This document shows, piece by piece, positions 11,450 through 23,690 of a stretch of DNA of 64,000 nucleotides. The notes below the pieces were generated by a model that was given only the letters and a program-made list of their open reading frames with translations, did no database searches and was not told where the DNA came from. Source of the stretch: Chiridota heheva (taxonomy: Eukaryota; Echinodermata; Holothuroidea; Apodida; Chiridotidae); the NCBI GenBank assembly GCA_020152595.1, contig JAIGNY010003803.1, positions 793,501 to 857,500 of the forward strand. Reading direction: 5' to 3'. Positions within the stretch are counted from its first letter, which is position 1, and every line of letters starts with the position of its first letter. The position numbers and the translations under genes are program-made.

Positions 11450-12440
11450 TGCAGCAAAGTCTATTTTTATGCAAATAACCTTATTAATATGCACACTATG
11501 CCTCACCATTAAGTGTGAACGATGCTCTTTACATATACTGTATGATCATTTGTTTAAGCAAAATCACCACACCCACTTCAATTCAAGAGATATCACAGAT
11601 ACAAATATTTTTATTGCTATGCAAACACAAGTCCCCTGCCCCCCCCCCCCCTTCCTTTTCCCCATCATGCTAAACTGAACAGTACCAATGTCCTCTACCA
11701 CTGAACCAAGTTATTATCTTAATTATTTTGTACAAAAGTCTATTGTTATGCAAATAAGCTAACTAATATGCACACTACACCTCACCATTGAGTGTAGACA
11801 ATGGTCTTCATATATATAATAATTTGTATAAACTTGACAAAATCCCCACACCCACTTTAATTTAAGAGATATAATAGATACAAATATTTTCATTGTTAGG
11901 CAAATAAGCTAATTAGTATGTACACACAACCTCCCAATCATACACAACTACACAGTACTAATGCCACCTACCACTGAACCAAGTTATTATCTGAGGTTAA
12001 ATATTTTCAATGAAAGTCCATTGTTATGCAAATAAACTAATTAATATGCACATTACACCTCAGCATTAAGTGTAGACAATGCTCTTCACATATATGATCA
12101 CTTGTGTAAACAAAATCCCCACTCCCGCTTTAATTGAAGATATCATAGATACAAATATTTTCATTGTTATGCAAATAAGCTAATTAGCACACACAACTCC
12201 TAATCATGCTCACTTGAACTATGCCAAGTTACATGAATGTACACCATTCATAACTTAAGTTATGAAACTTTAACCAAAAACTTTGGGCAAAACTTTAACC
12301 TGACAAATATTTTCAATGTTATGCAAATAAATTCATTAGTATGCACACACAACCCCCAATTATGCTTAATTGAACAGTACCCATGTCCTCTACCCCTGTG
12401 CCAAGTCACATGAATGTACACCATTCAAAACTTAAGTTAT
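11450..12440. repeat. AT-rich tandem repeat, unit about 280 bp, about 3.5 copies
   Basis: Successive units each contain ATGCAAATAAGCTAATTAAT-like sequence, then 'CTCACCATTGAGTGTAGACAA'-like sequence, 'CCCCACACCCACTTTAATT' and 'GATACAAATATTTTCATTG'. Units start near 11453, 11731 and 12011, with a partial unit after 12300. Copies are diverged, with no coding capacity. The octamer ATGCAAAT recurs in every unit. Confidence 0.75.
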
Positions 12441-13025
12441 GGAAAGTTAAACCAGATGCCGACGCCGACGGTTGTAAAATATTTCAACTATTCTTCGAGC
12501 TGAAAACCAGAACCCAAAAGTTTTGAAGTTCCGATACTTTTTTCTTCATATGCTGATTGATTTTTAAATTTGCATTAAAGGAATATTCCCATGTTTTTTC
12601 GTAACCTTTCATAAGAAAGAGAAACAAATTTTAAAACAATTTAGTACAAAAATCATTTTGATATGTTATTCCTACCATGAGATATTCAATTTTTAAGGTT
12701 AACAAAAAATGTCAATAAACGAAGTATGGCATCACAGCAAGACATTCTACCACAAAGTTTATGTATTTCATTAAAATCTATCATTCTTTTTATTAGTAAA
12801 ACCTGCTAGAAAAATAAATTGATAAAGTTAGGTATTTATATACATTGCCAAATATACCCTACTTCAATAACTTTTGGAAAATTGTTCCTAATCATACAGA
12901 AACAACCAATTAACATTAAAAGAAATAAATAAACATTTGCAATGGAATTGTCTCTATGACATCATCTAGAACTTTAAAATGCAATTAGGAAATTTTTAAA
13001 AGTCTATATCTCCTGAATGAAATAT
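12441..13025. other. AT-rich spacer with an AAAGGAATATTCCCAT end
   Basis: No gene. TTAAAGGAATATTCCCATG at about 12576-12595 is found inverted at about 17985-18003, and the core GGAATATTCC recurs at 61172. It may be one terminus of a composite element spanning 12576-18003 into which LINE N3 inserted. Confidence 0.45.
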
Positions 13026-13630
13026 GTTTGTTTGTTTGTTTGTTTGATGAGGTCTTAACGGCACCACGACAACGAAGGTCAAATTGTGCCTGAGAGGTCA
13101 GATCATTTTAGAGGTAGTAAGGAAAGAGACCAGGGGAAGAATGAGAGAAATTCAAGAACAAAAGCCAGAAAGCTGTGATCGAGAGAGGAGGTGCATGGGA
13201 AAAACTAAAAACAGAGTAGAGAGGGGGTGGAAGAGGAGGATTAAATATGGTTGTAGAGGGATGCATGCTGAAGGAAGGAGACTATTTTATCTGGAGGATT
13301 TTTTTGGAAGAACTCAGCAATTGAGTTGTGGGAGCGAGAGAAGCTCTGGGAAGGTTGTACAGGGGCAAGCAAGGAGAACGTGTTGGATTGTAAGGATGCA
13401 GTGGCAATTGTTACAGAGGGGTTGGGGGAACCAATAAGGAGGTGGGAGGAGTGAGGTGGGTGTGACCAATTCTAAGACGGGTAATATGAACGTTGTCGAT
13501 ACGAGAAAGGTTGTTGATGGTGGATTTGATCGGGATTGTGGGCTGGATAACATGGAGTTTGTTATCAATTTGGAAGTTCCATAAGGTTTGCCAGCGGTCA
13601 CGAACAAGAGAAGCGATAAGCGGTTTGATG

Positions 13631-14152
13631 TCAGAGGGTTTTGGGAAAAGGGGAAGGGAGGAGGTTAAGGGCAAGCTTAGCGGCTGTATCAGCCCTGTCA
13701 TTGCCAGGGATGCCAACATGGCTGGGTATCCAGAAGAAAAGAACACTTTTCCTGCAGAGGGTGGGAGAAAAGAGTTTCCGGAGGAGGAGGTGGCAGGTGA
13801 GGTTATCCCATTTAAGATTGAGTAATGAAGTAAGAACAGCCTTAGAGTCAGAGAAAATGGCAAAGTGACTAAGAGGAGAGTACTCAATAAAGTTGAGGGC
13901 GAGGAGAATGGCCTTAGCCTCGGCTGAAAAGATGGATGAGTGGTCAGGAAGTCTGCTACTGAGGGTGATGTCTTGGATGATGGCAGCAGCAGCTGTCTTG
14001 TTGCCTTCCTTGGAGCCATCAGTATAGATAGAGGTGTAATTTGAGAGTTGGTCTTTGATTTGGTTGTGGAGATTGATGAAGAGATTAGGGTGAGTTTGAG
14101 TTTTGTTATAAGTGGAGAGGTCTAGGTGGACAGAAGGAAGGGGGTGGCCCAA
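13631..14152 (-). pseudogene. LINE N3 RNase H domain
   Basis: One long frame reads 'SIYTDGSKEGNKTAAAA', 'FSAEAKAILLALNFIE', 'HFAIFSDSKAVL' and 'FWIPSHVGIPGNDRADTAA'. These are the D-G-S, E, D-S and N-x-x-A-D catalytic and structural positions of a type-I RNase H as found after RT in I-clade LINEs. The surrounding frame is broken, so it is not part of an intact ORF2. Confidence 0.8.
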
Positions 14153-14350
14153 AGGCGGAAAAGTGGGCCAGGAATAGGTGCCGAGAGTGGCGGGGTTGAT
14201 GCCAAGTTGAAAGAGGTCTGATTTAATGCGTAAGCTGAAGGGGGCGATAGGGTTTTAGTCCTATCAAAGAGGGAGGAGAAATTGGGGTACCTAATGAGGT
14301 TGTAAACAGGGTTCTGAGTGTTGGTGAGGACTCTAAAAGCATAGGAGAGG

Positions 14351-15380
14351 CTAAGCTTTTACATCTAAGTAGAAAGGGGGTTCGTTGGCTTCAACATGAA
14401 GGCTAGTGATTGGGGAGGTCCTGTAGGCTCCTAGACAAAGCCTGAGGGCTTCATTTTGGATGGTGTTAATGTGGTTGAGGTATGAGTTGTGAGCGACACA
14501 GTAAACAATATTGCCATAGTCAAGCTTGGCACGAATGGTGAGCCTGAAAATTTTGAGGAGAGCATAGCGGTTCGCTCCCCAAGTAGTGTTGGAGAGCAGT
14601 CGGAGGAGGTTGAGGGAGCTATTGCATTTTAGTTTCAGGTTGGTGATGTGTGGCTTGTAGGTGAGCTTGGGGTCTAGAGTTAGACCAAGGAACTTTGTGT
14701 TTTCAACTTTAGGGATGCGATTCCCATTGAGCACAAAGTTCGGGTTGGGGTGGAGGTTGTTGAAATGACAAAAGTGCATGCAGACTGTCTTGTCTTTGGA
14801 GAATCTAAAACCGTTATTGTTGCTCCAGACTTGCAGCTGATTGAGGCTGGTTTGAAGCCTATTTTCAACAATAGGAAAGCTAGGGAGGAGTAGAAGATGG
14901 TGAAGTCATCCACGAGAGGGTACGTTTGATGCTGGGGCCAAGGTCATTCCCGATGTCATTAATGCTCAGGTTGAAGAGAGTGGGGAGAGGATGCTGCCTT
15001 GGGGGACGCCCTCTTCTTGGGGGTACGGCTTGGAGAGGGTGTGGCCAATACGAACTTGGAACTGCCTGGGTGAGAGGAAGTTTTGAATAAAGATGGGGAG
15101 GTGGCCTCTGAGGCCAATGGTGTGAAGTTTCCGGGTAATGCCGTATTTCCAAGTAGTGTCGAAAGCTTTCTCGAGGTCAAAAATATGGCAATGAGGTGTT
15201 CCTTTTTGCAAAGGATTCCCGGATAGCGGTGTCGAGCGTAATTAACTGGTCTAGGTATTGCGACGTTTTGGAAGCCGCTTTGGTGAGAGAGAGGATTCTG
15301 TTGGTCTCGAGGAACCAGTTTAGTCTCTGATTAATGATCTTTTCCATAATTTTACAGAGACAGCAAGTAAGGGCGATGGG
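14351..15380 (-). pseudogene. LINE N3 reverse transcriptase region
   Basis: RT palm and thumb in several frames: 'IFDLEKAFDTTWKYGI' (motif A), the V-D-D-F box near 14905, and 'NTKFLGLTLDPKLTY' with 'YGNIVYCVAHNSYL' in the thumb. One base is missing at about 14911-14920 relative to copy N1, which puts the active-site box out of frame with its upstream sequence. Confidence 0.75.
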
Positions 15381-15532
15381 TCAACCTGATGTTGTACCAA
15401 ATTGGCTCTAGAAGTATTTTTTTCAAATAAAATTTTACAACTAGAACGGTAAATACCGTCATGGTTCTCATGCCCATGCAAATTGACACCCATATCATAT
15501 GATCTGGCCAATTATAAAAATGGCATCTCACA

Positions 15533-16955
15533 CTTAAGTCCCACATGGCATCCTATGTCCCACATGGCATCCCTCCCCATGGCATCCCACCCCATGTCCC
15601 ACATGGCATCCCACCCCATGTCCCACATGGCATCCCACTCCATGTCCCACATGGCATCCCACCCCATATCCCACATGGCATCCCACTCCATGTCCCACAT
15701 GGCATCCTACCCCATGTCCAACACGACAACCCATCCCATGTCCCACACGGCATTCCACCATATCTCCCACATGACATCCCAACCCATGTCCCACATGACA
15801 TCCCATGTCCCACAGGGCATTCCATCATATGTTCCACAGGGCATCCCATCCTATGACCCACATGGCATCCCACCCCATGTCCCACATGGCATCCCACCCC
15901 ATGTCCCACATGGCATCCTACCCCATGTCCCACACGACATCCCATCCCATGTCCCACATGGCATTCCACCATATCTCTCACATGGCATCCCACCCCATGT
16001 CCCACATGGCATTCCACCATATCTCCCACATGGCATCCCACCCCATGTCCCACATGGCATTCCACCATATCTCCCACATGGCATCCCACCTCATGTCCCA
16101 CATGACATCCCATGTCCCACATGGCATTCCATCATATGTCCCACAGGGCATTCCACCATATCTCCCACATGGCATTCCACCACACAGTGTCTCACATGGC
16201 ATATTCCACCATATGTCCCACATGGCATTCCACCATATGTCCCACATGGCATCCCATGCTATGACCCACATGGATCCCTCCCTGTGTCCTGCATCAGTGG
16301 CTTCCCACCTGATGTCCCACATGACATCCCATGTGTCACATGGCATTCCATCATATGTCCCACAGGGCATTCCACCATATCTCCCACATGGCATTCCACC
16401 ACACAGTGTCTTACATGGCATATTCCACCATATGTCCCACATGGCATTCCACCATATGTCCCACATGGCATCCCATGCTATGACCCACATGGATCCCATC
16501 CTACATGTGTGTCCCACATTAATCCAACCATATGTACCACATGACATCCCTCCCTATGTCCCACATGGCATCCCTCCCTGTGTTCTGCATCAGTGGCTTC
16601 CCACCTGATGTCCAACATGGCATCCCACCATATGTTCCACATGGTATCAATCCCAATGTCCCAATGACATCCTACTTTATGTACCACATGGCATCACATC
16701 CCATGTTCCCATGGCCTCCCACCTTATGTCCCACACAGCCTCCTACCCTATGTCACACATAGCATCCTACCTTATGTCACACATGGCATCCTACCTTATG
16801 TCACACATGGCATCACAACCTATGTCACACTCTGTGTTACTCGTGGCATCCCACCATGTCCCACATGGCATTCTACCCTGTTCCACATGGCATCCCACCC
16901 CATGTCCCACATGGCATCCCACCCCATGTCCCACATGACATCCCATAGGCTCCAT
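15533..16955. repeat. 24-bp minisatellite (large array)
   Basis: About 1.4 kb of imperfect 24-bp units with core CCCACATGGCATCCCACC. Variants carry ATTCCACCATATC. A higher-order duplication is visible: 16105-16275 and 16310-16500 share one long unit. Because 24 is a multiple of three, several frames on both strands stay open and give His/Pro/Ser-rich or Trp/Met/Gly-rich peptides. I see no evidence of translation. Confidence 0.9.
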
Positions 16956-17069
16956 AAGAAGTCTCATCCTAGCTATCACAGTCACTGATTGAGCATACTA
17001 TGTATGAAAGTGTCACTTCATATAATAACTTATATGCAAATGACTTGTTGAATTGGGGTGGGACGCCAT

Positions 17070-17275
17070 GTCCCACATGACATCCCATGTCCCACATGAC
17101 ATTCCACTCCATGGCAATCCACCCTATGTCCTGCACGGCATTCCACCACATATCCTACGTGGCATTCCACCCTGTTCCACATGGCATCCCACCCCATGTC
17201 CCATATGGTATCCCACCCCATGTCCCACATGGCATCCCACATGTCATCCCACCCTATGTCTCACATGACGTCCCA
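17070..17275. repeat. 24-bp minisatellite (small satellite array)
   Basis: About eight units of the same CCCACATGGCATCCCACC family, separated from the main array by 'GTCTCATCCTAGCTATCACA' flank sequence. That flank occurs again immediately after this array, so flank plus array has been tandemly duplicated. Confidence 0.8.
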
Positions 17276-18640
17276 TAAGCTCCATAAGAAGTCTCATCCT
17301 AGCTTTCACAGTCCCTGATTGAGCATACTATGTATTAAAGTGTCAGTTCATATAATAAGTTATATGCAAATGAGTTGTTGAATAAGAAAAAAAGGTGGAG
17401 TCAAATAATTATGCCTGATATAGCCCTTGGTGTATACAACATGGTAAATATTATATCATATGTCCCGCATGGCCCCCATCCATGTCCCACATGGCATCCC
17501 TCCCTATGTTTATATGCAATCATATCTTGTCACACTGACTAAGCATGCTAAATAAAAAAGTCTGGTCTAGTCATATACTGTGGTGACTTTATGCAAATGA
17601 GCACAATAATAAAGGTGGAGTTTAAAAAATCATGCCTAATATAACTGTTTGGTGCCCAAATATTTTGAAGAATCTTAAGGATTTCAAATCTCAAGTGCTA
17701 CAAAAGAGACTTGAGGATCTCTGAAGAATATTGGAAAATTATATCATTTTACAGTTATCTTCTAAGAAAATGTCAAATGTATTGTAGACTTTTTAAGGAA
17801 CTAGTCTTTAATCCTAGCATAAGTACCTCTGAAAAACTTCAACATTTTGTAAGGAAATTCTGAGGAATTTTCAAAAAACTTTAACATTTCTGAAGAAATC
17901 TCAGGACAAATCTGTGGACGGCCGGACGGACGTAATCGCCATTACATAGGTTCGCATAAATGCTTTGCTTGCGAACCAAAAACAATGGGAATATTCCTTT
18001 AACTGTCATGTCATGTGCATATCATGAAATATTTGTTCCATGATATTCATTCACCCCCACAGCCACACCCACCATGCAGATCAATACAAATGTTGACAAC
18101 ATTAGCATACCAAGCATGATGCAAAAGTAGTTGCTTATTTATCCTATTCGAATAATTTGTCAGTTTATCCTATTTGAATAATTTGTCAGTAAACCCCGCC
18201 TACTCAATAATATTCATGACATCATTACCACAACATTACAACATATGTACATGTACAGACCATGAATTATCTGTATACCACACATGGCATAAATCCTATC
18301 ACGAACGAAACTGACTTAGTTTAATGACTGGGTTCCACAGCTGCAGGCCGTGCTACAAAGTCTAACAAAAATTATACAAGCGCAAAAATATGAACGAGGA
18401 ATGAGCACGTATAAGGGTAGCCAAAGGCCACACGAATAAACAAAAACCTGACAACAGCCAGGGGACACACAAGTAAACGTGAACACAAAAGGAGTCGTTT
18501 CAGAGCCATCCCACCCCAGGAAAACTACAAATGGTAACTATAAATAAACACCATACCAACAATTCCCAGGGTGGAAACATAGGAGTAACACCAGATAGAA
18601 TAAAAGTATAAGAAGAATGACTAGGCTAGGCCAAGGGAAA

Positions 18641-20890
18641 CTAAATAAGAGGCACCGAAAATGGGCCTTTAACGCTAGGCTCAATGAAATTCGAGAGGAT
18701 CAACTGTTCTTCAAAAATACAAGTTTTTATCAAGTGATTATTAGTTTCTAAACGGTTTTTACAGTAATTTTTAAGAAGTGAATCAATCCGTGATTGAACG
18801 CTGGGAAGAGAGTGAAGATCAATAAGTGCAATTGGTGAAACCCAACGAGGTATGTGAAAAATAATTTTTAGAGCATTAATTTGAATTTGCTCTAATTTAC
18901 AACGGTTACTTTTGGAGAGTAGAGGGAAAACAATAAATGAGTAATCAATGAGTGAACGAATAAGACTAGTGTATAAAATTAAGGTTGAAGACAATGGAGC
19001 TCTTGGATTATAAGCTGTCCCACAAACAGTAAATAATTGGGAAGTGCGGATTTTTAGTTCCTTAAACAAACTTTCAAAATGCAGCTTTAAATCAAATCTA
19101 GTATCAAACGTGATACCCAAGAACTTAACTGAATTATAATTTGGAATTACGGTATCGTTAAAAACTAAGATTGGGATTAAAACAGGACGGCGACGAGAGA
19201 AAACAATAGATTGTGATTTAGACGGATTAAGAAATAATCTCCACTTGCTGCACCAGCATTGAAGTAGGTTAATATAGTATTGCAAGTCGTCCCTTGCGGC
19301 AAGAATATTATTGGCCGACGACCAGACAGCCAAGTCGTCTGCATATTGAGAGATATAAATGTAATCAGAAGATGGGTTAGGAATGTCGTTTACAAAAATT
19401 AAAAACAGTAGTGGACTAAGAGGGCTACCCTGAGGGGTGCCCTTATTCACGATCAAAGGATCAGAAAAAACATTATTAACTTTAAATCGAATTTGCCTGT
19501 TAAATAAAAAGTCTGCAATTAAGCGAATAAATTTAACCGGGAGGGAGATCTTATTTAGCTTATAAAGAAGACCATTATGCCATAACTTGTCAAAAGCCTT
19601 TTCGGCATTGAAAAAGGCAGTAAACACAAAATGTTTTTTACAAAGGTTTAAAGCAATATGATGAGACAACTTGGCTATCTGGTCTGCGGTACTGAATTTT
19701 GAAGGGAAACCAGCTTGAAAATTATTAAAGAAATTTATATCGTTAAGATAAGTGGTAAGCCTAGAACAGATGACCCTCTCGAGAAGTTTACTGAGTACTG
19801 AAGAAAGTGTAATAGGTCTGTAATTTTTCAGATTTGAATGATCTTTTCCCGGCTTAGGTATAAGGATAACATGCCCAGATTTCCACTTTATAGGAAAAAT
19901 ACCAAAATTAAAACAAATACTGTAAAGTTTGCAAAGAAAAGATTTAAATTTTACAGAACACTTTTTGATATAAAGGTAAGTGACTCCATCCCCCCCAGGG
20001 GCCGTCTGTGTAGTATTTTTAAGAGCTTTTTCGAGTTCTAAAACTGAAACAGAAATAAGTAAATGATGTTTGTCTCCTCTCTCGCACTTAAACTTTGAAA
20101 AGAGGTTTGAAAAATTATTTTTTCTGACAAAATTGTTAATATAGTTAAAATGATAATCATCAAAGAAATTATCAGAGCGGCCCGTGGAGAGGACAGAGTC
20201 AAAATACATTCGAAAACACTTGCATCTCTCGAGTTCAGTAGAGTAGGTAAAGTTGTTATAATGTAACGGAGTAGAGTTATTTTTAGATTTAGATTTATTT
20301 AGAAGGTTGTTAATGCTTTTCCAGAAATGACGACTGTCAGATTTATGGTCCAGTTTAATACATTTATTATAAAGAGTCTGATTTTTGAAGAGTTTAATTT
20401 CAGTACTAATTTTTCTACGAATTATATTAATATTATGTTTAAGTAAGGGGCACTTATTTTTATTATAACTTCTACGTAAACGCCTGCGAAATTTGATTAA
20501 ATGTATAATATACTGAGGTAAAATGGTATGCTTCCTAGTATTGCCAACAAAAGACTTAATTGGAATAAACTTGGAACTGGCCGAGATAATTGAGGAAGTA
20601 ATGAAAGAAACCAAAGTGTCAAGCGTGCCAATATCAAAAGATTTACAACTTAAATTATCAATACTCGAATCCAGAGCTGAAGAGAAACCTAACCAGTTAG
20701 CTCGAGTAAAATCAGGGTAGTCGGTCGAAACTGTAACAACGTTTTTACAATTGAGACTACAAGTAATTGGTAAATGGTCACTATCGAGACCAGGTCCAAC
20801 CTGATTAAAACGAAAAGTGAATGTAAAGACTATTACTAAGTAAACATAAATCAAGGATACAGGGTTTACAAGTTGTGTTAACGTGAACAA
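18641..20890 (-). pseudogene. Jockey-like ORF2: endonuclease end plus reverse transcriptase, 749 codons open
   Basis: Residues 34-42 hold the endonuclease S-D-H motif ('GLDSDHLPI'). RT covers about 290-640: 'TAPGGDGV', 'NYRPITLSSVLSKLLERVI' (357-375), motif A at 421-434, 'TPQGSPLSPLL' (485-495) and Y-A-D-D (516-519). Motif A reads 'AFFNAEKAFDKLWH': the catalytic Asp expected at position 428 is Asn (codon AAT). The RT is therefore predicted inactive despite its long open frame. The upstream endonuclease is frameshifted, so the first Met is not a native start. Confidence 0.8.
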
Positions 20891-21480
20891 AAGTAGGGGG
20901 TTTTATCATTAATGAGTTTAATGTTGTTATTTAGTATAAAGTCAACAATATCGTTGCCCTTGGGGAAATCATAGGAATCCCACCAAAGAGAGTGTTTAGC
21001 ATTTAAATCGCCAATAATAATAAAGGAACTATGCTTTGCGATAAGTCTGTTTATCAGATTAGTGGGGAAAGATTTGTAAGAGCAGGGTAGATATAAGCAG
21101 ATTACCAGTAAATCAGGAATGTCGGGAGTTGAAAGTGAAATGGCGATAAGTTCGAAAATATCAGAAACCTTATTAATAATTTTAAATGATAAATTATTAT
21201 CAACTGCAAGCGCAGAACCCTAACAACCATTGGGGTTTACAGTTGTAATCAAATTATAACCTGGAATATAGAAGTTATGAGAGGATTTAAGTCTAGTCTT
21301 ATTCAAACCTGCAACGGAAATGTTATTAGATAAAAGGAAGTCAATAATTTCGTCTGATTTATTTGTGATGGATTTACAATTAAAATGGCTAATTTTCATA
21401 TCGTACAGAAAAGTGTAGGTATGTGAATTAAAAAGATTGCAATGGATGCTCCAAGCAACCCACAACAAAAACGAATGCAC
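20891..21480 (-). pseudogene. Jockey-like endonuclease N-terminal part
   Basis: Starts 'MKISHFNCKSITNKSDEI', typical of LINE AP endonucleases, and contains 'IIIGDLNAKHSLWW' further on. A TAG stop sits at about 21220. A frameshift in a run of C around 20900 separates it from the S-D-H motif in the RT frame. Otherwise well preserved, suggesting a fairly recent insertion. Confidence 0.75.
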
Positions 21481-21493
21481 TAGAACACTGAAT

Positions 21494-22486
21494 CTAGATA
21501 CAAATCTCCGTCACTGATGGAGAAGGATTTAAGAAAGTCGCTCGAAATAATACCTTTAAGATGTTCTGAGGCCACCTTAACACAGAGATTTGAAATAGTC
21601 CCAAAATAATTTGGGACAATCCAACAGTTGAACGAAACTTTTCCATAAGATCGGCAATGAATACAAAAACTATCTCCACCAGTTCTTTTACAACTTTAGA
21701 CAAAATACTTGAAATTAGAGGAGTGAGGTTATTTTCTACTTCTGTTTGAATTTTATTAAACTGATCCATAATTTCTTTATGATTTTTTTCGGTATTAACT
21801 TTAATTTCTTGAGATACGGCCTTAGCATAGGACATGATTGGATCGTTTACATGTTTAGGTTCAGTTTTAGGTTTGGCCTTAGAGCGAGCCTTGTCGAACT
21901 CTTCTAGAAATACTGGGCAAGTTTTGTCTGATGCAGGATGTTCGCCGCCGCAGTTGGTACATTTTTCATTTTTAGTTGATGGGCAATCTTTAAAAGAATG
22001 ATTTCCAGCACAAATATTACACTTTGTGTCAGCGACACAGTTGTTAGCCTGATGGCCAAAACCTTGACATTTAAAGCAGCGAGTAACTCTCACGAAATCA
22101 TTAGATTGAACAACATTGAAATGCAATAATTGAACAAAAATACCATTAGAAATTAGATGTTCTGTTCTAAAAGAGTCCGACAACCAAATGCGGATAAGGG
22201 TTGTGGCATTGCCAGTGTTACGAGAAATTATACGTTTGGCTCCGGTAACCGAACTTTTGGATTTCTTAATTTCGCTAAGGAAGTCTTTATCCTCAAAGTC
22301 AAGAGGTACGTTTTTAACAACTAGTGAAACTGATTTAGACGTGTTAGTTCTAGGATACGAGAGGGTAGATTTACCAAATTCGCTCTTATCCCACCTTGTG
22401 AGGAGCCTATTTAAGTCAGCGGGTGAGTTTAGATATGACTTAAATGTGCCATGTTTAATACATGAGATACTCTTTATACCTATCAA
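21494..22486 (-). CDS. Jockey-like ORF1 (gag-like, three zinc knuckles)
   Basis: 330-codon open frame. Three Cys/His knuckles occur in a row: 'CFKCQGFGHQANNC' (137-150), 'CNICAGNHSFKDC' (156-168) and 'CTNCGGEHPASDKTC' (176-190). The region before them is compatible with an RRM-like fold seen in LINE ORF1 proteins. The C-terminal third is less conserved-looking, so the true ORF1 may end in another frame. Its predicted job is binding element RNA. The first bases of the frame overlap the probable target-site duplication, so the start is uncertain. Confidence 0.7.
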   Translation of the reverse strand: MIGIKSISCIKHGTFKSYLNSPADLNRLLTRWDKSEFGKSTLSYPRTNTSKSVSLVVKNVPLDFEDKDFLSEIKKSKSSVTGAKRIISRNTGNATTLIRIWLSDSFRTEHLISNGIFVQLLHFNVVQSNDFVRVTRCFKCQGFGHQANNCVADTKCNICAGNHSFKDCPSTKNEKCTNCGGEHPASDKTCPVFLEEFDKARSKAKPKTEPKHVNDPIMSYAKAVSQEIKVNTEKNHKEIMDQFNKIQTEVENNLTPLISSILSKVVKELVEIVFVFIADLMEKFRSTVGLSQIILGLFQISVLRWPQNILKVLFRATFLNPSPSVTEICI

Positions 22487-22894
22487 CTGCTCATGATATA
22501 CAGTATGGTGTCTACATCATTTAGCACTTTCACATAAGCCATGCCCACCATGCAAATTAATGGATCTGATGATAACATAAGCATGTGCACAATAACCAAT
22601 TATATTATCATGTCCAACATGACACACAACGGACATACAGTTGTTCATTTAGGACTTTTCAAAATTTTCACTTTTTGCCCCACTCTCTTATTAATATGCA
22701 TGATCTGCAAATCATAGGCTGTGTACCACACATGATGTGAATACACTTCATAATTTTTGGGTGATCATGTTTACAAGTTGTTTGTTTACAAAATCATATC
22801 AAGCCCTGCTCACTACACATATAAACAAAAGTTAACATTTTTAGAGAATGAACACGTACATACTAGCTAAGATCATTAAAACAAATATGAAATG
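22486..22894. other. AT-rich repeat-derived spacer
   Basis: No gene. It contains another diverged piece of the composite repeat flank (about 22680-22760, 'GTGTACCACACATGATG') matching 18270-18300 and 27160-27190. Confidence 0.5.
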
Positions 22895-22978
22895 GAACAC
22901 TAGAACGGTCAATACTGTCATGGTTCGCATGCTCATGCAAAGTGATACCCATATCATATGACCTGGCCAATTATAAAA

Positions 22979-23690
22979 ATGGCATCCCATGTCCTACATG
23001 GCATCCCACCCCATGTCCTACATGACATCCCATCCCACCCCTTCTTCCACGTGGCATTCCACTATATGTCTCACATGGCTCCCATTCTATGACCCACATG
23101 GCATCCCACCCTATGTCCCACATGAATCCCATCCCATGTGCCAAATAACATCCCACCCCATGTCACACATGATATCCCATCCCATGCCTCGTCCCACATG
23201 GCATTCCACCATATGTCCCACATGGCATTCCACAATACAGTATGTCTCACATGGCATTCCACCATACGTCCATAATGGCATTCCACCATGTCCCATATGG
23301 CATCCCACCCTATGACTCACATGGCATCCCACCCTATGTTCCACATGGATCCCATCCTACATGTATGTCCCATATTAATCCAACCATATGTACCACATTA
23401 CATCCCTCCCTATGTCCCACATGGCATCCATCCCTGTGTCCCACATGGCATCTCTCTCTATAAGTCCCCCATGGCATCCCACCATATGTTCCACATCAGT
23501 GGCTTCCTACCTGATGTCTCAGATGGCATCCCACCCCATATCCCACATAACATCCCATGTCCCACACGACATCCCATCCTATGACATTCCACCCTGTCCC
23601 ATATGGCAGTCCACCATATATCCTACATGGCATTCCACCCTGTTCCACATGGCATCCCACCTCATGTCTCATGTTCCACATGACATCTCA
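22979..23690. repeat. 24-bp minisatellite in composite repeat II
   Basis: About 700 bp of CCCACATGGCATCCCACC-type units, more diverged than at 15533, with the same ATTCCACCATATGTCC variants. Open frames across it are by-products of the 24-bp period. Confidence 0.85.

Larger units (their letters stand above)
13026..15382 (-). mobile_element. RNase H-type LINE copy N3, 5'-truncated
   Basis: It starts (3' end on the minus strand) with (TTTG)n and 'ATGAGGTCTTAACGGCACCA', followed by RNase H and RT. It stops at 15382 within the RT fingers, where the complete copy continues. It is nearly identical to 40006-42365, including a one-base loss just before the RT active-site box. The flanks show no convincing target-site duplication. 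Frames are fragmented. Confidence 0.9.
15383..18003. repeat. Composite repeat, copy I
   Basis: A multi-part unit: a left flank (15441-15530, 'CCATATCATATGATCTGGCC'), a 24-bp minisatellite, and a right flank (17275-17960) with 'CTCATCCTAGCT', 'CCCGCATGGCCCCCATCC', 'TGGTGCCCAAATATTTTGAA' and 'CATTACATAGGTTCGCAT'. The same parts in the same order recur at about 22895-24231 plus 26889-27030. No protein is encoded. The TTAA at 17808-17811 is the empty-site equivalent of the piggyBac-like insertion in copy II. Confidence 0.75.
18302..22478 (-). mobile_element. Jockey-like LINE, near full length
   Basis: A 4.18 kb element with ORF1 (zinc knuckles), AP endonuclease and RT but no RNase H, consistent with the Jockey group. 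A 7-bp direct repeat, CCTATCA, flanks it at 18295-18301 and 22479-22485, a plausible target-site duplication. It lies inside sequence belonging to the composite repeat family (compare 18185-18300 with 27078-27190). RT is open for 749 codons, while the endonuclease has one stop and at least two frameshifts. Confidence 0.85.

Noticed and set aside
15483..16608. ORFs of 189-353 codons in several frames on both strands
   Set aside because: The 24-bp period keeps frames open on both strands. The peptides are pure repeat translation, and equal openness in competing frames argues against coding.
15533..16955. CRISPR-like array
   Set aside because: Units are contiguous with no unique spacers, and the setting is eukaryotic. 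It is a minisatellite.
12576..18003. A single large transposon bounded by AAAGGAATATTCC inverted ends
   Set aside because: Not annotated as one element because only about 20 bases match at the ends, no target duplication is clear and no transposase is present. Kept as a hypothesis under the composite-repeat finding.
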